Below are positions 18,656 through 29,662 of a stretch of DNA of 64,000 bases, piece by piece. Every line of letters begins with the position of its first letter. The first letter of the stretch is position 1. The notes beneath the pieces are model-generated. The model worked only from the letters and a program-made list of their open reading frames with translations. It had not been told where the DNA came from and did no database searches. The position numbers and the translations under genes are program-made. Source of the stretch: Dehalococcoidia bacterium (GTDB taxonomy: Bacteria > Chloroflexota > Dehalococcoidia > Dehalococcoidales > UBA3254); assembly GCA_025361145.1 (NCBI GenBank), contig JANYAV010000018.1, positions 1 to 64,000 of the forward strand, written 5' to 3'.

Positions 18656-19882
18656 TTAATCTTTCTCTAGCTCGAAAGCCCGGTGCAGAGCCAGAACGGC
18701 CTCTTTCACCCTGGTTTCCTCGATAATGCAGGTAATACGAATTTCAGAAGTAGTGATCAGTTGAATATTGATGCCAGCCTTGCTAAGGGCGCTAAACATT
18801 TTGGAGGCATACCCTGGGGTGTTTTGCATGCCAATACCGACAATGCTCACCTTAGCCAATTTGGCATCCGTAACCACTTCTTTAGCCTTGATGTTTTTAG
18901 CTATGGAATTAATCACGTCATTGGCTTTCTTAAGATCTCCCCGTGAGACGGTGAAAGTCAGGTCGGTAATATTGTCTTTGAAAGCGTTTTGCACAATGGT
19001 GTCCACGCTTATGCCTGCTTTGGTAAGGGGTTCAAAAATAGCAGCCGCGACACCCGGCTGGTTGGGAATGCCGGTCAATGTGACCTTGGCCACATCTATA
19101 TCATGAGCAATACCTCTGACTTTGTTGTGAACTTCCATAGAATCCATAGAATCTCCTCCGTGAATTAGTGTGCCAGGGCTATCATTAAAACTGGAAACAA
19201 CCAAAATGGGCATATTATAGTGTCCGGCTAGTTCAACTGCCCGGATATGTAAAACTTTATTACCGCTGGAAGTTAACTCGAGCATCTCATCGTAGGCGAT
19301 TTCTTTAATTTTACGGGCTTCCGGGCAAATCCGTGGATCGGCGGTATAAATCCCGTCCACATCGGTGAGTTTCTCACAGACCTGGGCTTTCAGGCTAATT
19401 GCCAGGGCCACAGCGGTGGTATCCGAGCCGCCGCGGCCTAGAGTTGTCATATCTGCATCCTGGGTGATGCCCTGAAATCCGGCTACGATCACAATTTTGC
19501 CAGCGTTAAGCTCTTTAACAATGCGGTCCGATTCTATTTTAAGGATTTTAGCCTTGCTGTGGGCGGCGTCGGTTAAAATGCCGGCCTGCGGGCCGTTCAA
19601 ACTGATAGCTTGATAGCCCAGTTTATGCAGAGCCATTGTCAGCAAGGCGCTGGAGACTATTTCACCGGTAGAGAGCAGAACATCCATTTCTCGGTTGTCG
19701 GGCCGATCATTTATTTTATGGGCTAATTCAATCAAATCATCCGTAGTATCGCCCATAGCGGAAATAACCACCACAACCTGGTTGCCTTTGGCATGGCTCT
19801 TAACTATACGCTGGGCGACATTGCGGATTTTATCCGGGTCTGCGACGGAACTGCCACCGTATTTTTGCACAACAATAGGCAT
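18656..19882 (-). CDS. lysC: Aspartate kinase
   Basis: A 408-residue enzyme phosphorylating aspartate, the first step to lysine, threonine and methionine. The kinase domain starts VVQKYGGSSVADPDKIRNVA and contains TTLGRGGSDTTAVALA. Two C-terminal ACT domains (about 265-400) bind the feedback amino acid. The monofunctional single-ORF form is typical of many bacteria. ATG 19882. An extended -10 (TATCAT on the minus strand at 19944-19949, preceded by TG) lies about 60 bp upstream. No lysine riboswitch fold is evident in the 207-bp divergent spacer. Confidence 0.95.
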   Translation of the reverse strand: MPIVVQKYGGSSVADPDKIRNVAQRIVKSHAKGNQVVVVISAMGDTTDDLIELAHKINDRPDNREMDVLLSTGEIVSSALLTMALHKLGYQAISLNGPQAGILTDAAHSKAKILKIESDRIVKELNAGKIVIVAGFQGITQDADMTTLGRGGSDTTAVALAISLKAQVCEKLTDVDGIYTADPRICPEARKIKEIAYDEMLELTSSGNKVLHIRAVELAGHYNMPILVVSSFNDSPGTLIHGGDSMDSMEVHNKVRGIAHDIDVAKVTLTGIPNQPGVAAAIFEPLTKAGISVDTIVQNAFKDNITDLTFTVSRGDLKKANDVINSIAKNIKAKEVVTDAKLAKVSIVGIGMQNTPGYASKMFSALSKAGINIQLITTSEIRITCIIEETRVKEAVLALHRAFELEKD

Positions 19883-20089
19883 GATATTACCTCAAAAACT
19901 AAAAATAAAAATAAGGAATAAAAAACGCCTCAATTTGCTTATTAATGATACCACAATTTGGGAAATAGATTAAATGGTGTGGACCTTATTTATTATAAAT
20001 GAACATTCTAATGGAAAATTTCCCCGATGTTATACTGATTTATAGACAATATTTGAAGTTGGCAGATTTAATCAGCGAGGAAATGGGGA

Positions 20090-20353
20090 ATGATATTCTA
20101 TTGGATATGGCTGGCGATCGCCAGCATTATCACTTTTCTTTTATACGGGGTTGATAAAACACTGTCAAAGGAAAGAGGTTGTCGCGTGCCGGAAGTGGTT
20201 TTGCATGGGCTGGGCTTAGCGGGTGGATTCATAGGTGGCTGGGTAGGGCGGTCGTTATTCCGGCATAAAACCACAAAGTGTATATTTGTGTTTGTCTTAG
20301 CGGTCAGTACAGTGAGTCATGTAGGGTTGGTGTGTTGGGTGTATTTGAGTTAA
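20090..20353 (+). CDS. DUF1294 small membrane protein
   Basis: An 87-residue protein with three hydrophobic stretches and the DUF1294 pattern: LLYGVDK near the N-terminus, RVPEVVLHGLGLAGGF, and FRHKTTKCIF. Function unknown. The start ATG 20090 follows GAGG at about 20078. An extended -10, TGTTATACT (20028-20036), lies upstream. It is divergent from lysC. Confidence 0.8.
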   Translation: MIFYWIWLAIASIITFLLYGVDKTLSKERGCRVPEVVLHGLGLAGGFIGGWVGRSLFRHKTTKCIFVFVLAVSTVSHVGLVCWVYLS

Positions 20354-20417
20354 GTTAATCAACGCACCAACCAGCTTGGGACTTCCAGCAGAGTTAGACA
20401 TACCATGTCAAAGCAAA

Positions 20418-21599
20418 TTAGGCTTTAATTAACTTACTAACTAGCGTGTGCCCAGGCTGAACGTATAAGCCGGTTGAGGCGGCTTCGGCCTCGGTGAGAC
20501 GTTCTGCGCCATTGGAAGTGAAACCCGGTCCCCAGAGTAGGAAAGGCACCGGATCGGCGGTGTGGGTCTTGATCTCGATGGGGGTTGGATGATCAGGCAT
20601 TACCAGCAGACGCAGGTCCTTAACTTCACGAAGGCGGCTGACTATATCTAGGTCAGTTTTCTCAATAGCTTCTATTTTAAGTTCGAGAGAACCAGCATGT
20701 CCGGCTTCATCTGGTGCTTCAACATGGACTACAACCAGATCATTAGTCTCTAAGGCTTTTAAAGCACCCAGGGCTTGTGCTTTGTAATCATTATCCGGTC
20801 CATCGGTAACACCCGGGATCTTAATGACCTCCATACCAGCCATTAAAGCGATACCGCGCAGTAAATCCACGGCGCTGATCATAGCAGCTTTTTGACCGTA
20901 AAATTCTTTGAATGAGGGTAGACCGGTTATTTGTCCACTGGGCCAGAAGAGCCAGATAGTGGTGGCGGAGGCTTCACCGCGAGCCCGGCGAGCCAGATTA
21001 ACCGGATGATTGCGCAAGACAGCTTCCGAGCGAACCATAAGGTCGTTTAATAGCTCACTACTTGGGCCTTTGGGTAAATGACTCGCTATAGGCTGAGAGG
21101 AGATATCGTGGGCCGGAGTGCAAAAAGCTCCTATGGCTTCGGGATGTCCTTTAAGTTTCAAAATATGACGGTAAGCTATGCCAGGGAAGAACTGAGTATT
21201 GGTATCACCCAATTCCTTCTCTAAAGCCAGGATCAATTCACGGGCTTCCTCAGTGGTGATATGTCCGGCGCTGTAATCCTGCATTTTGCCGTCTTGAACA
21301 GTTACCAGATTACAGCGGAAAGCTGATTCTTGCCAACCAATTTTAATGCCCATACTCTGGGCTTCAATGGCGGCACGCCCTTTATAATACACCTGAGGAT
21401 CATAACCCACGATAGACATACAGGCGATGGCACTACCCGGCTCCATGCCAGCCGGCACAGTGAGGGCTTTGCCTACGTTTCCGGTTTTAGCCAGAGCATC
21501 CAGGTGGGGGGTTCTGGCCAGTTCCAGAGATGTTTGGTTGTGATGAGATGGAATGGGCCAACCGGCGGCGCCGTCGATAATCAAAATACAATGTTTCAT
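20418..21599 (-). CDS. apgM: Cofactor-independent phosphoglycerate mutase, archaeal type
   Basis: A 393-residue alkaline-phosphatase-superfamily enzyme that interconverts 3- and 2-phosphoglycerate. The N-terminus ILIIDGAAGWP, the ACMSIVGYDP nucleophile segment (Ser), and the metal-binding MPDHPTPIEIKTHTADPVPF fit ApgM rather than GpmI. This form dominates in Archaea and occurs in scattered anaerobic bacteria. ATG at 21599. The tRNA-Pro gene lies on the opposite strand 109 bp away. Confidence 0.9.
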   Translation of the reverse strand: MKHCILIIDGAAGWPIPSHHNQTSLELARTPHLDALAKTGNVGKALTVPAGMEPGSAIACMSIVGYDPQVYYKGRAAIEAQSMGIKIGWQESAFRCNLVTVQDGKMQDYSAGHITTEEARELILALEKELGDTNTQFFPGIAYRHILKLKGHPEAIGAFCTPAHDISSQPIASHLPKGPSSELLNDLMVRSEAVLRNHPVNLARRARGEASATTIWLFWPSGQITGLPSFKEFYGQKAAMISAVDLLRGIALMAGMEVIKIPGVTDGPDNDYKAQALGALKALETNDLVVVHVEAPDEAGHAGSLELKIEAIEKTDLDIVSRLREVKDLRLLVMPDHPTPIEIKTHTADPVPFLLWGPGFTSNGAERLTEAEAASTGLYVQPGHTLVSKLIKA

Positions 21600-21664
21600 T
21601 TTAGTATCCTTTAAGAGCTTCGAGCTTAGAGAGTCTAGCTACAAGTTTCTAGTTAACGTACCGT

Positions 21665-21693
21665 TTGCCCTATAAGTCTTTTCCGATTATAAT
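21665..21693 (+). promoter_or_regulatory. Promoter for tRNA-Pro
   Basis: TTGCCC at 21665-21670 and a perfect TATAAT at 21688-21693 are 17 bp apart. Transcription would start a few bases before the tRNA 5' end at 21709. Confidence 0.7.
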
Positions 21694-21708
21694 GGATGAT
21701 GTTATCAA

Positions 21709-21786
21709 CGGGGAGTAGCGCAGCCTGGTTAGCGCGCCACGTTCGGGACGTGGAGGTCGGAAGTTCAAATCTTCTCTCCCCGACCA
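21709..21786 (+). tRNA. tRNA-Pro (anticodon CGG)
   Basis: A complete cloverleaf is visible. The acceptor stem CGGGGAG pairs with CTCCCCG (21776-21782). The D arm is GCGC/GCGC, and the anticodon stem CCACG/CGTGG carries the loop TTCGGGA, with anticodon CGG at 21744-21746. The T arm is GGAAG-TTCAAAT-CTTCT. The discriminator A and the encoded CCA end at 21786. It decodes CCG. Confidence 0.97.
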
Positions 21787-21884
21787 TATATTTTGACTGC
21801 GCTTTGGCAACTTTAATTCTATGTTGCTCCTTCGGGATTCATTTTACGGATAGCTTCATATAAAGTCAATACAGAGGTTTAGTA

Positions 21885-22319
21885 ATGGAAAATTCAAAAT
21901 ATAGCCAGTACATTGTTCAGCAGTTGCGTTTGCCTGAAAGTAAAGGATCTGAACGAAAAGAAGGCAACCCAGCGATCAAACGAGTCCTCTGGATGGATGA
22001 TGACGTAGTCAAAGGGGCTTTCCAGATGAATTGCACCTGGTTTCTGCAGCCTGCAGCTAAAAAGCCTGTTGAATCTACCTTTCATATGCATAATGCCAAT
22101 GAACTTTTAGGAGCTTTCAGCGGCGACCCCGACCAGCCTAATGAACTGGGAGCAGAAATAGAGTTCTGGATGGAAGATGAAAAGTTTATTATCAATAAGT
22201 CTTCTATGATTTTTATTCCTCAGGGTATTAAACATAGTCCCTTGATTGTTAATAAAATAGAAAGGCCGGTTTTTCATTTCTCTACCCTCACCGATGGTCA
22301 TTACCTGTGGGTCAAGTAA
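21885..22319 (+). CDS. Cupin-like protein
   Basis: A 144-residue protein with a probable cupin barrel. A HMHNANELLGAF segment provides two His and a Glu in the metal-site order, and IFIPQGIKHSPLIV resembles the second cupin motif (PxGxxH). The presence of both suggests metal binding. The ligand is unknown. ATG 21885 with AGAGG upstream. The MutL-family gene starts 24 bp after its stop, so the pair is probably an operon. Confidence 0.65.
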   Translation: MENSKYSQYIVQQLRLPESKGSERKEGNPAIKRVLWMDDDVVKGAFQMNCTWFLQPAAKKPVESTFHMHNANELLGAFSGDPDQPNELGAEIEFWMEDEKFIINKSSMIFIPQGIKHSPLIVNKIERPVFHFSTLTDGHYLWVK

Positions 22320-22343
22320 CCCTGGTTGTGGGGTGAATTCGAA

Positions 22344-23777
22344 ATGAACACCATCACGATTAAAAAAAGTGTTTTGGAAGATTTCGCTGTATTAATTGAT
22401 TTTGGGAGTACCTATACCAAAGTCGCGCTGGTAGACTTGACCAGTGAAGAGTTGATCGCCAGGCATCAATCTGTTACTACAGTTAATCAGAATATAATGA
22501 TCGGATTGAAAAATGCGATTTCGCTTTTTAGTCCGACAGAACAACAATTATTAGAATCTGGAAAGAAGTCCGCCTGCAGTAGCGCTGCAGGCGGACTTCG
22601 TGTTATTGCGGTGGGGCTGGTTCCGGCTCTTACCGTAGAAGCTGCCAGAAGAGCCGCTTTGGGCGCGGGCGCCAAGATCGTGGACTCCTTTGGTTATGAA
22701 CTTACCGATGCTGAGTTGGAGATAATCAACTCAGAACCATGCGATCTCATCTTGCTTTCCGGGGGAGTCGATGGCGGCAATAAAGACATCCTATTGTATA
22801 ATGCCAAGATGCTCTCCAGAATAGAAAAAGATATTCCCTTTATCGTTGCCGGTAACAAGGTTGTCAACCAAAAAGCCGCTGAAATATTAAAGGCTGCGGG
22901 GCATTTTGCTGTTACCACAGAGAACATTTTGCCCGAGCTAGATGAACTTAATGTAGAACCTGCCAGGCAAGTTATCAGAGAAATATTTATGTCCCGGATA
23001 GTTAAAGCCAAAGGACTTGATGGAGCTCAACAGTATATAGGTGGCATTATCATGCCAACTCCAATGGCAACACTAGAAGCAGGGAGATTATTGGCTGAAG
23101 GTACGAAGAACGAAGCTGGAATTGGAGAACTCATGATAGTAGAAGTTGGTGGTGCTACCACCAACGTTCATTCTGTTGCTTCCGGGCAAACCAATAAATC
23201 AAGTTATTTCTCCAGAGGGCTGCCCGAGCCGTTCGCGAAAAGGACCGTTGAGGGAGATCTGGGTATCCGTTACAACGCTATGACCATCCTGGAAAAAATC
23301 GGTGCAGAGATCGTTTTAAAGAACATTCCTGATAAAAACCTTGACCTAGATATGCCTGCATTATTAAAACGGGTCAATTATCTTTCCCAAAACGTAGGGG
23401 CTCTACCCGAAAATGCAGCCGATTGTTTGATAGACGCAGCTCTGGCTCGATGCGCGGTATCTGTGGCAGTTGAAAGGCATACCGGCGTTGTCAAAGAAGT
23501 CCCTACACTTCAAGGCCCAACCCAAATACTTTATGGTAAAGATCTGACCTCTATTCCAACACTGATTGGCGCAGGTGGCATTTTTGCTTATGGCCGATAT
23601 CCCAAGCCCATACTTCAGTCGGCTTTATTCGATTCCCATAATCCCGCTTCTCTGAAGCCCCTAAATCCTAAAATTTACATTGACAAACATTACTTATTGT
23701 ATGGAATAGGCCTCTTAAAAAGCTCGTATCCTGATCAGGCATTAAGAATCGCCAAAAAATATCTGCAAGCGGTTTGA
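22344..23777 (+). CDS. MutL/GlmL-family ASKHA ATPase (glutamate mutase L type)
   Basis: A 477-residue protein of the GlmL/MutL family. The actin-like phosphate loop is seen as VLIDFGSTYTKVALVDL. A conserved CSSAAGGLRV motif, the LLSGGVDGGN segment and VEVGGATTNVHS fit this group. In amino-acid-fermenting anaerobes the gene accompanies coenzyme B12-dependent glutamate mutase or related aminomutases, possibly as a reactivase. No mutase subunits are in the window. Start: ATG 22344 with GGGGTGA upstream, preferred to TTG 22326. The coding sequence contains a striking 15-bp perfect hairpin at 22565-22599. Confidence 0.8.
   Translation: MNTITIKKSVLEDFAVLIDFGSTYTKVALVDLTSEELIARHQSVTTVNQNIMIGLKNAISLFSPTEQQLLESGKKSACSSAAGGLRVIAVGLVPALTVEAARRAALGAGAKIVDSFGYELTDAELEIINSEPCDLILLSGGVDGGNKDILLYNAKMLSRIEKDIPFIVAGNKVVNQKAAEILKAAGHFAVTTENILPELDELNVEPARQVIREIFMSRIVKAKGLDGAQQYIGGIIMPTPMATLEAGRLLAEGTKNEAGIGELMIVEVGGATTNVHSVASGQTNKSSYFSRGLPEPFAKRTVEGDLGIRYNAMTILEKIGAEIVLKNIPDKNLDLDMPALLKRVNYLSQNVGALPENAADCLIDAALARCAVSVAVERHTGVVKEVPTLQGPTQILYGKDLTSIPTLIGAGGIFAYGRYPKPILQSALFDSHNPASLKPLNPKIYIDKHYLLYGIGLLKSSYPDQALRIAKKYLQAV
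22565..22599 (+). repeat. Perfect 15-bp hairpin inside the MutL-family gene
   Basis: GAAGTCCGCCTGCAG (22565-22579) is exactly complementary to 22585-22599, with a TAGCG loop. It covers codons for the conserved CSSAAGG motif. Very stable stems inside coding sequence are unusual. Confidence 0.85.
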
Positions 23778-23866
23778 CCTGCCCCCAGCCGGTGATACCA
23801 CCCTTCAACTTAAATCTACACTTAAATCCGTTGTTCCATCAAAACAAACGCTGGTGTTTTCGTGGG

Positions 23867-25657
23867 CTACTTTATAGATAAAGACAGTTCCTGGGTTGCC
23901 TGCTTCAAACCGTCATCCACCTGAACTGTGAATCTGGCAGTGCCGGCAGAGTTAGGTGCCCCATATATGCTGCCAGTGGTTTCGTCAAGTTTTAAACCGT
24001 CGGGTAGGCTGCCGGTAATTATTGACCATTTATAAGAGTTACTGTCTCCTAGGATTTCCAGCATAGCCGAGTAGTCAATTCCCACCTGACCGTCAGGAAG
24101 AGTTCTGGTGGTCACCGAAACCGGGAAATGCAAACGAATAGACAGATCCTGTTGCCAGTAGTGAGCCCCGCTGTTTACCTTTATCGTGAAGCTGGACAAA
24201 CCTGCGTTCACAGGTAATCCAGATATAACACCTGTGGATCCGTTTAGTCTTAGTCCCTCAGGCAGACTGCCTTTGGTGATGGACCAGGTATTCCCTTTCT
24301 TATTGCCATATATCTCCAGCGCGTAATAGTAACTAACACCAGCCTCTCCATCAGGCAGTGAACCAGTGTGTATTACAACCGAGCCTGCTCCTTTCGAATT
24401 CACCGTCTCATTGAGAGCGAAGTCTCTCTTCTCAGGCGTCAGAAGATTCTCCACCTTATAATTGGGGTCTTTCTGCAGTTCGCCGGTGAATCTGTCGAGT
24501 AAATCTTTTTCAAGCAGGCTTTGCTGGTCGGTTGTCAGAGCCAGATTATCATTTTTCTCTAGAACATTGAAAACCCAGAATCCGCCCCTAGTTTCGATCT
24601 GATTGTCGCTAATCGGGCCGTAGACTGTATTGACAGGCAGGCTGAATAGTGCATCGAGGTTTGCGGCAGTCTGACCCTGGAACATCCAGCCAAATTCCGC
24701 TCCATTATCTTTGGCGCCAATTTGCTGTGACAATTGTTTAGCCAGTTCATTAATATCCGCCCCGCCATTTAATTGGTCTATTACAGCCTTAGCTTCTTCC
24801 TCACTTCCCAATAGAATGCCCTGAGCATGTACTTGAGCACTGGCATCGTTAGTAGCACCGATCTTCTCCACAACCTTCATCACCCAATATCCCAGCTGTT
24901 TGGATATCGTATCATCGTAGGTCGGACCGCTCAAGACACCACTGTTGGTGCGGATAGCCAAATCTCCGAACTTCGTGCTTCCCACTTTAAGATTGATTTC
25001 TCGCGCAGTCATCCACCCTAAATCACCGTTGCTAATCTTACCGGTTGGAATCTTTGAAATCTCATTAGCTAGTTGATAGAAAGTCTCTCCCGCTTCTAAC
25101 CTGTTGACGGCGGTTTGCGCGGCACTTTCACTTTCCAGCAACAGGGCCTGTATGTGAGCCTGCGGCTGCGCGGCCGGAACCTGTTTTTTCATCAACTCTT
25201 GTGCCATCATTATGTTCATATTCTCTGGAGTAATCGGAGTGCCGGATTTTTTTAGCTCGGCTTCGATTTGATTACGCTCGATGCTGACCCCTAAAGCTAA
25301 CGAACCTTGTTTAATGATCTCGGCTTGCTCGATCTGATGTTCGACAAAGCTGGCAAACTGCTCAATTTCAGTATCACCAAAGATGGTTTTGTCAGTGGCA
25401 GATGAAGTATCGAATAGGGCCGATGATGGCACGGTTCCATAGTAAATCTTAAGCGTATTGACAAAATACCTCATATTGAAAGTAACACCATTAACTCTTA
25501 CCACTGCCTGATCATATGGTTTGGCTTTATAGGTATATATACACCATCCAGATAGACTCACAGCAGCTACGATGACGAGTACCAGAGCGAAGATAATCAT
25601 TTGGCGCAGGTGACCGCGTTGCCTGGATGGCTGGCCTCCTTGTGGTTTCTTAAGCAA
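23867..25657 (-). CDS. Membrane-anchored PpiC-type foldase with two Ig-like (He_PIG) domains
   Basis: A 596-residue exported protein. An N-terminal signal anchor lies at about residues 20-43 and a SurA-like helical region at about 50-165. Two parvulin-like domains follow: one with HIQALLLESESAAQTAVNRL, the second with HAQGILLGSEEEAKAVIDQL. Two C-terminal putative-Ig repeats carry the markers GSLPEGLRLNGSTGVISGLP and GSLPDGLKLDETTGSIYGAP. It likely folds exported proteins at the cell surface. TTG 25657 has AGGAGG 7 nt upstream. The foldase-plus-He_PIG combination is unusual. The Ig domains could anchor or recruit substrates. Confidence 0.8.
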   Translation of the reverse strand: MLKKPQGGQPSRQRGHLRQMIIFALVLVIVAAVSLSGWCIYTYKAKPYDQAVVRVNGVTFNMRYFVNTLKIYYGTVPSSALFDTSSATDKTIFGDTEIEQFASFVEHQIEQAEIIKQGSLALGVSIERNQIEAELKKSGTPITPENMNIMMAQELMKKQVPAAQPQAHIQALLLESESAAQTAVNRLEAGETFYQLANEISKIPTGKISNGDLGWMTAREINLKVGSTKFGDLAIRTNSGVLSGPTYDDTISKQLGYWVMKVVEKIGATNDASAQVHAQGILLGSEEEAKAVIDQLNGGADINELAKQLSQQIGAKDNGAEFGWMFQGQTAANLDALFSLPVNTVYGPISDNQIETRGGFWVFNVLEKNDNLALTTDQQSLLEKDLLDRFTGELQKDPNYKVENLLTPEKRDFALNETVNSKGAGSVVIHTGSLPDGEAGVSYYYALEIYGNKKGNTWSITKGSLPEGLRLNGSTGVISGLPVNAGLSSFTIKVNSGAHYWQQDLSIRLHFPVSVTTRTLPDGQVGIDYSAMLEILGDSNSYKWSIITGSLPDGLKLDETTGSIYGAPNSAGTARFTVQVDDGLKQATQELSLSIK

Positions 25658-25842
25658 TCGAGAACCTCCTCGTAATTAAATGACGCATTGAGTTTAATAC
25701 TTATTATTTCACAATAATGTTAAGAGTTTATTAACACCGATATAATCAGCATTAAATTATTAATAAAGATGACATTTTTAGAAACTGTAGTCAAGTTGGA
25801 TTGCACCAGGCCGGCAAAGCCAATAGACAATGCTTGTATCGA

Positions 25843-25969
25843 GGTTGTTTAAGGGAAGCTTTCGGGGCAAGTGCCTGCATACCAATTGGAGATGCTATGG
25901 AGAAAATCGGGGAATGGCGCAGGTAGTGCAAAGCATGGAGGTCGCATAGCTCCCTTGAGGACTTAACCC
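25843..25969 (+). ncRNA. Candidate structured RNA upstream of the rRNA promoters
   Basis: The 718-bp gap 25658-26375 has no gene. Within it GGTT (25843-25846) can pair with AACC (25966-25969), AAGGGAAGCT (25851-25860) with AGCTCCCTT (25948-25956, one bulge), GCA/TGC (25867-25869 with 25927-25929) and CCTGC/GCAGG (25874-25878 with 25919-25923). The nested helices suggest a folded RNA. I could not match it to 6S RNA, RNase P, tmRNA, SRP RNA or a known riboswitch, and no terminator follows closely. Confidence 0.25.
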
Positions 25970-26057
25970 AGAGCTCTTATGATGAAAAACAAGCCATTCA
26001 ATTTTCTGGGGCAATCACATTAGTTTTGATCCTAAGGTGGTGGAAATCTGATGGCGC

Positions 26058-26086
26058 TTGACAGGGCTCAGGCACTCGTATATAAT
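26058..26086 (+). promoter_or_regulatory. rRNA promoter P1 (perfect sigma-A consensus)
   Basis: TTGACA at 26058-26063, a 17-bp spacer, and TATAAT at 26081-26086 match the consensus exactly. It lies about 290 bp before the 23S 5' end. Confidence 0.92.
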
Positions 26087-26155
26087 GTGAAATGTTGTCT
26101 GAAGATTCAGAAAAACTGGTTGATGGAAATTTAAAAAAGAAAATCGAAATTGCTA

Positions 26156-26184
26156 TTGACAAGAAAATCTGAATCTGATAACAT
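26156..26184 (+). promoter_or_regulatory. rRNA promoter P2
   Basis: TTGACA at 26156-26161 and TAACAT at 26179-26184, again 17 bp apart, form a second promoter in tandem with P1, as is common for rRNA operons. Confidence 0.7.
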
Positions 26185-26216
26185 GGCAAGGCGACTGAAA
26201 AATCCTGAATGGAAGG

Positions 26217-26226
26217 TGTTTCTTAA
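26217..26226 (+). promoter_or_regulatory. boxA-like antitermination element
   Basis: TGTTTCTTAA matches the boxA core TGYTCTTTAA at 8 of 10 positions. It lies between P2 and a leader terminator, where an antitermination signal would be expected. Confidence 0.35.
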
Positions 26227-26280
26227 GTTGTTGAGAGGATTAGAAACATAACCAACTAAATGGTGATAAAGGACCGAGCG

Positions 26281-26313
26281 AAGGCTTGGTGCGAGTCACC
26301 AAGCCTTCTTTTT
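26281..26313 (+). terminator. Intrinsic terminator within the 23S leader
   Basis: A perfect 11-bp stem (26281-26291 with 26297-26307), a 5-nt loop and CTTTTT follow both rRNA promoters but precede 23S by 62 bp. It either ends a short leader RNA or attenuates rRNA synthesis. Confidence 0.85.
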
Positions 26314-26353
26314 GTTTCTTAATCGGTTGCAGGTACTTTAAAAAGTGAATAGG

Positions 26354-26375
26354 TGCTAATATCAAATCTGAATCA

Positions 26376-26383
<8 letters not shown>
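26354..26383 (+). repeat. 5' arm of the 23S processing stem
   Basis: These 30 nt pair with 29324-29353 at 29 of 30 positions. The long duplex loops out the whole 23S sequence and would be an RNase III substrate. Confidence 0.9.
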
Positions 26384-29332
<2,949 letters not shown>

Positions 29333-29445
29333 GATTCAGAGTTGATATTAGCATCCTTGAAACTTAAAGAAGCAATTAATGCGAACCTTGTCAGATTTGG
29401 GTTCGTTTTAACAACTTAATAGCAAACAAAGAGGTTTTTGATAAG

Positions 29446-29568
29446 CCTCCTGGTGATATAAGCGAGGTGGTACCACCCGTTCCCATCCCGAACACGGAAG
29501 TGAAACGCCTTAGCGCAGACGATACTGAGGGCGCAGGCCCTTGTGGAAAATATGTCATTGCCAGGAGG
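29446..29568 (+). rRNA. rrf: 5S ribosomal RNA
   Basis: The terminal helix CCTCCTGG (29447-) pairs with CCAGGAGG (29561-29568), and the conserved CCCATCCCGAACACGGAAG lies in loop B/helix III. The stem extends to AAGCCTCCTGG/CCAGGAGGCTT and runs into TTTTCTTT, so the 5S end helix also acts as the operon terminator. Length is about 123 nt. Confidence 0.96.
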
Positions 29569-29588
29569 CTTTTTCTTTGCCCTTTACT

Positions 29589-29617
29589 TTGACGTTTGAG
29601 TTAGCTTGAACTATAAT
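29589..29617 (+). promoter_or_regulatory. Sigma-A promoter of clpC
   Basis: TTGACG at 29589-29594 and TATAAT at 29612-29617 are 17 bp apart. No CIRCE or CtsR repeat is visible next to it. Confidence 0.85.
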
Positions 29618-29662
29618 TAAAATATAGTCCCGGATATAAAATATGGTATCTGAGGGAACATA

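Noticed and set aside
19883-20089. Possible lysine riboswitch before lysC
   Set aside because: The spacer is AT-rich and lacks the conserved five-helix sequence elements.
29461-29480. GAGGTGGTACCACCCG resembles a T-box antiterminator
   Set aside because: It is the standard 5S rRNA loop region, inside a complete 5S gene.
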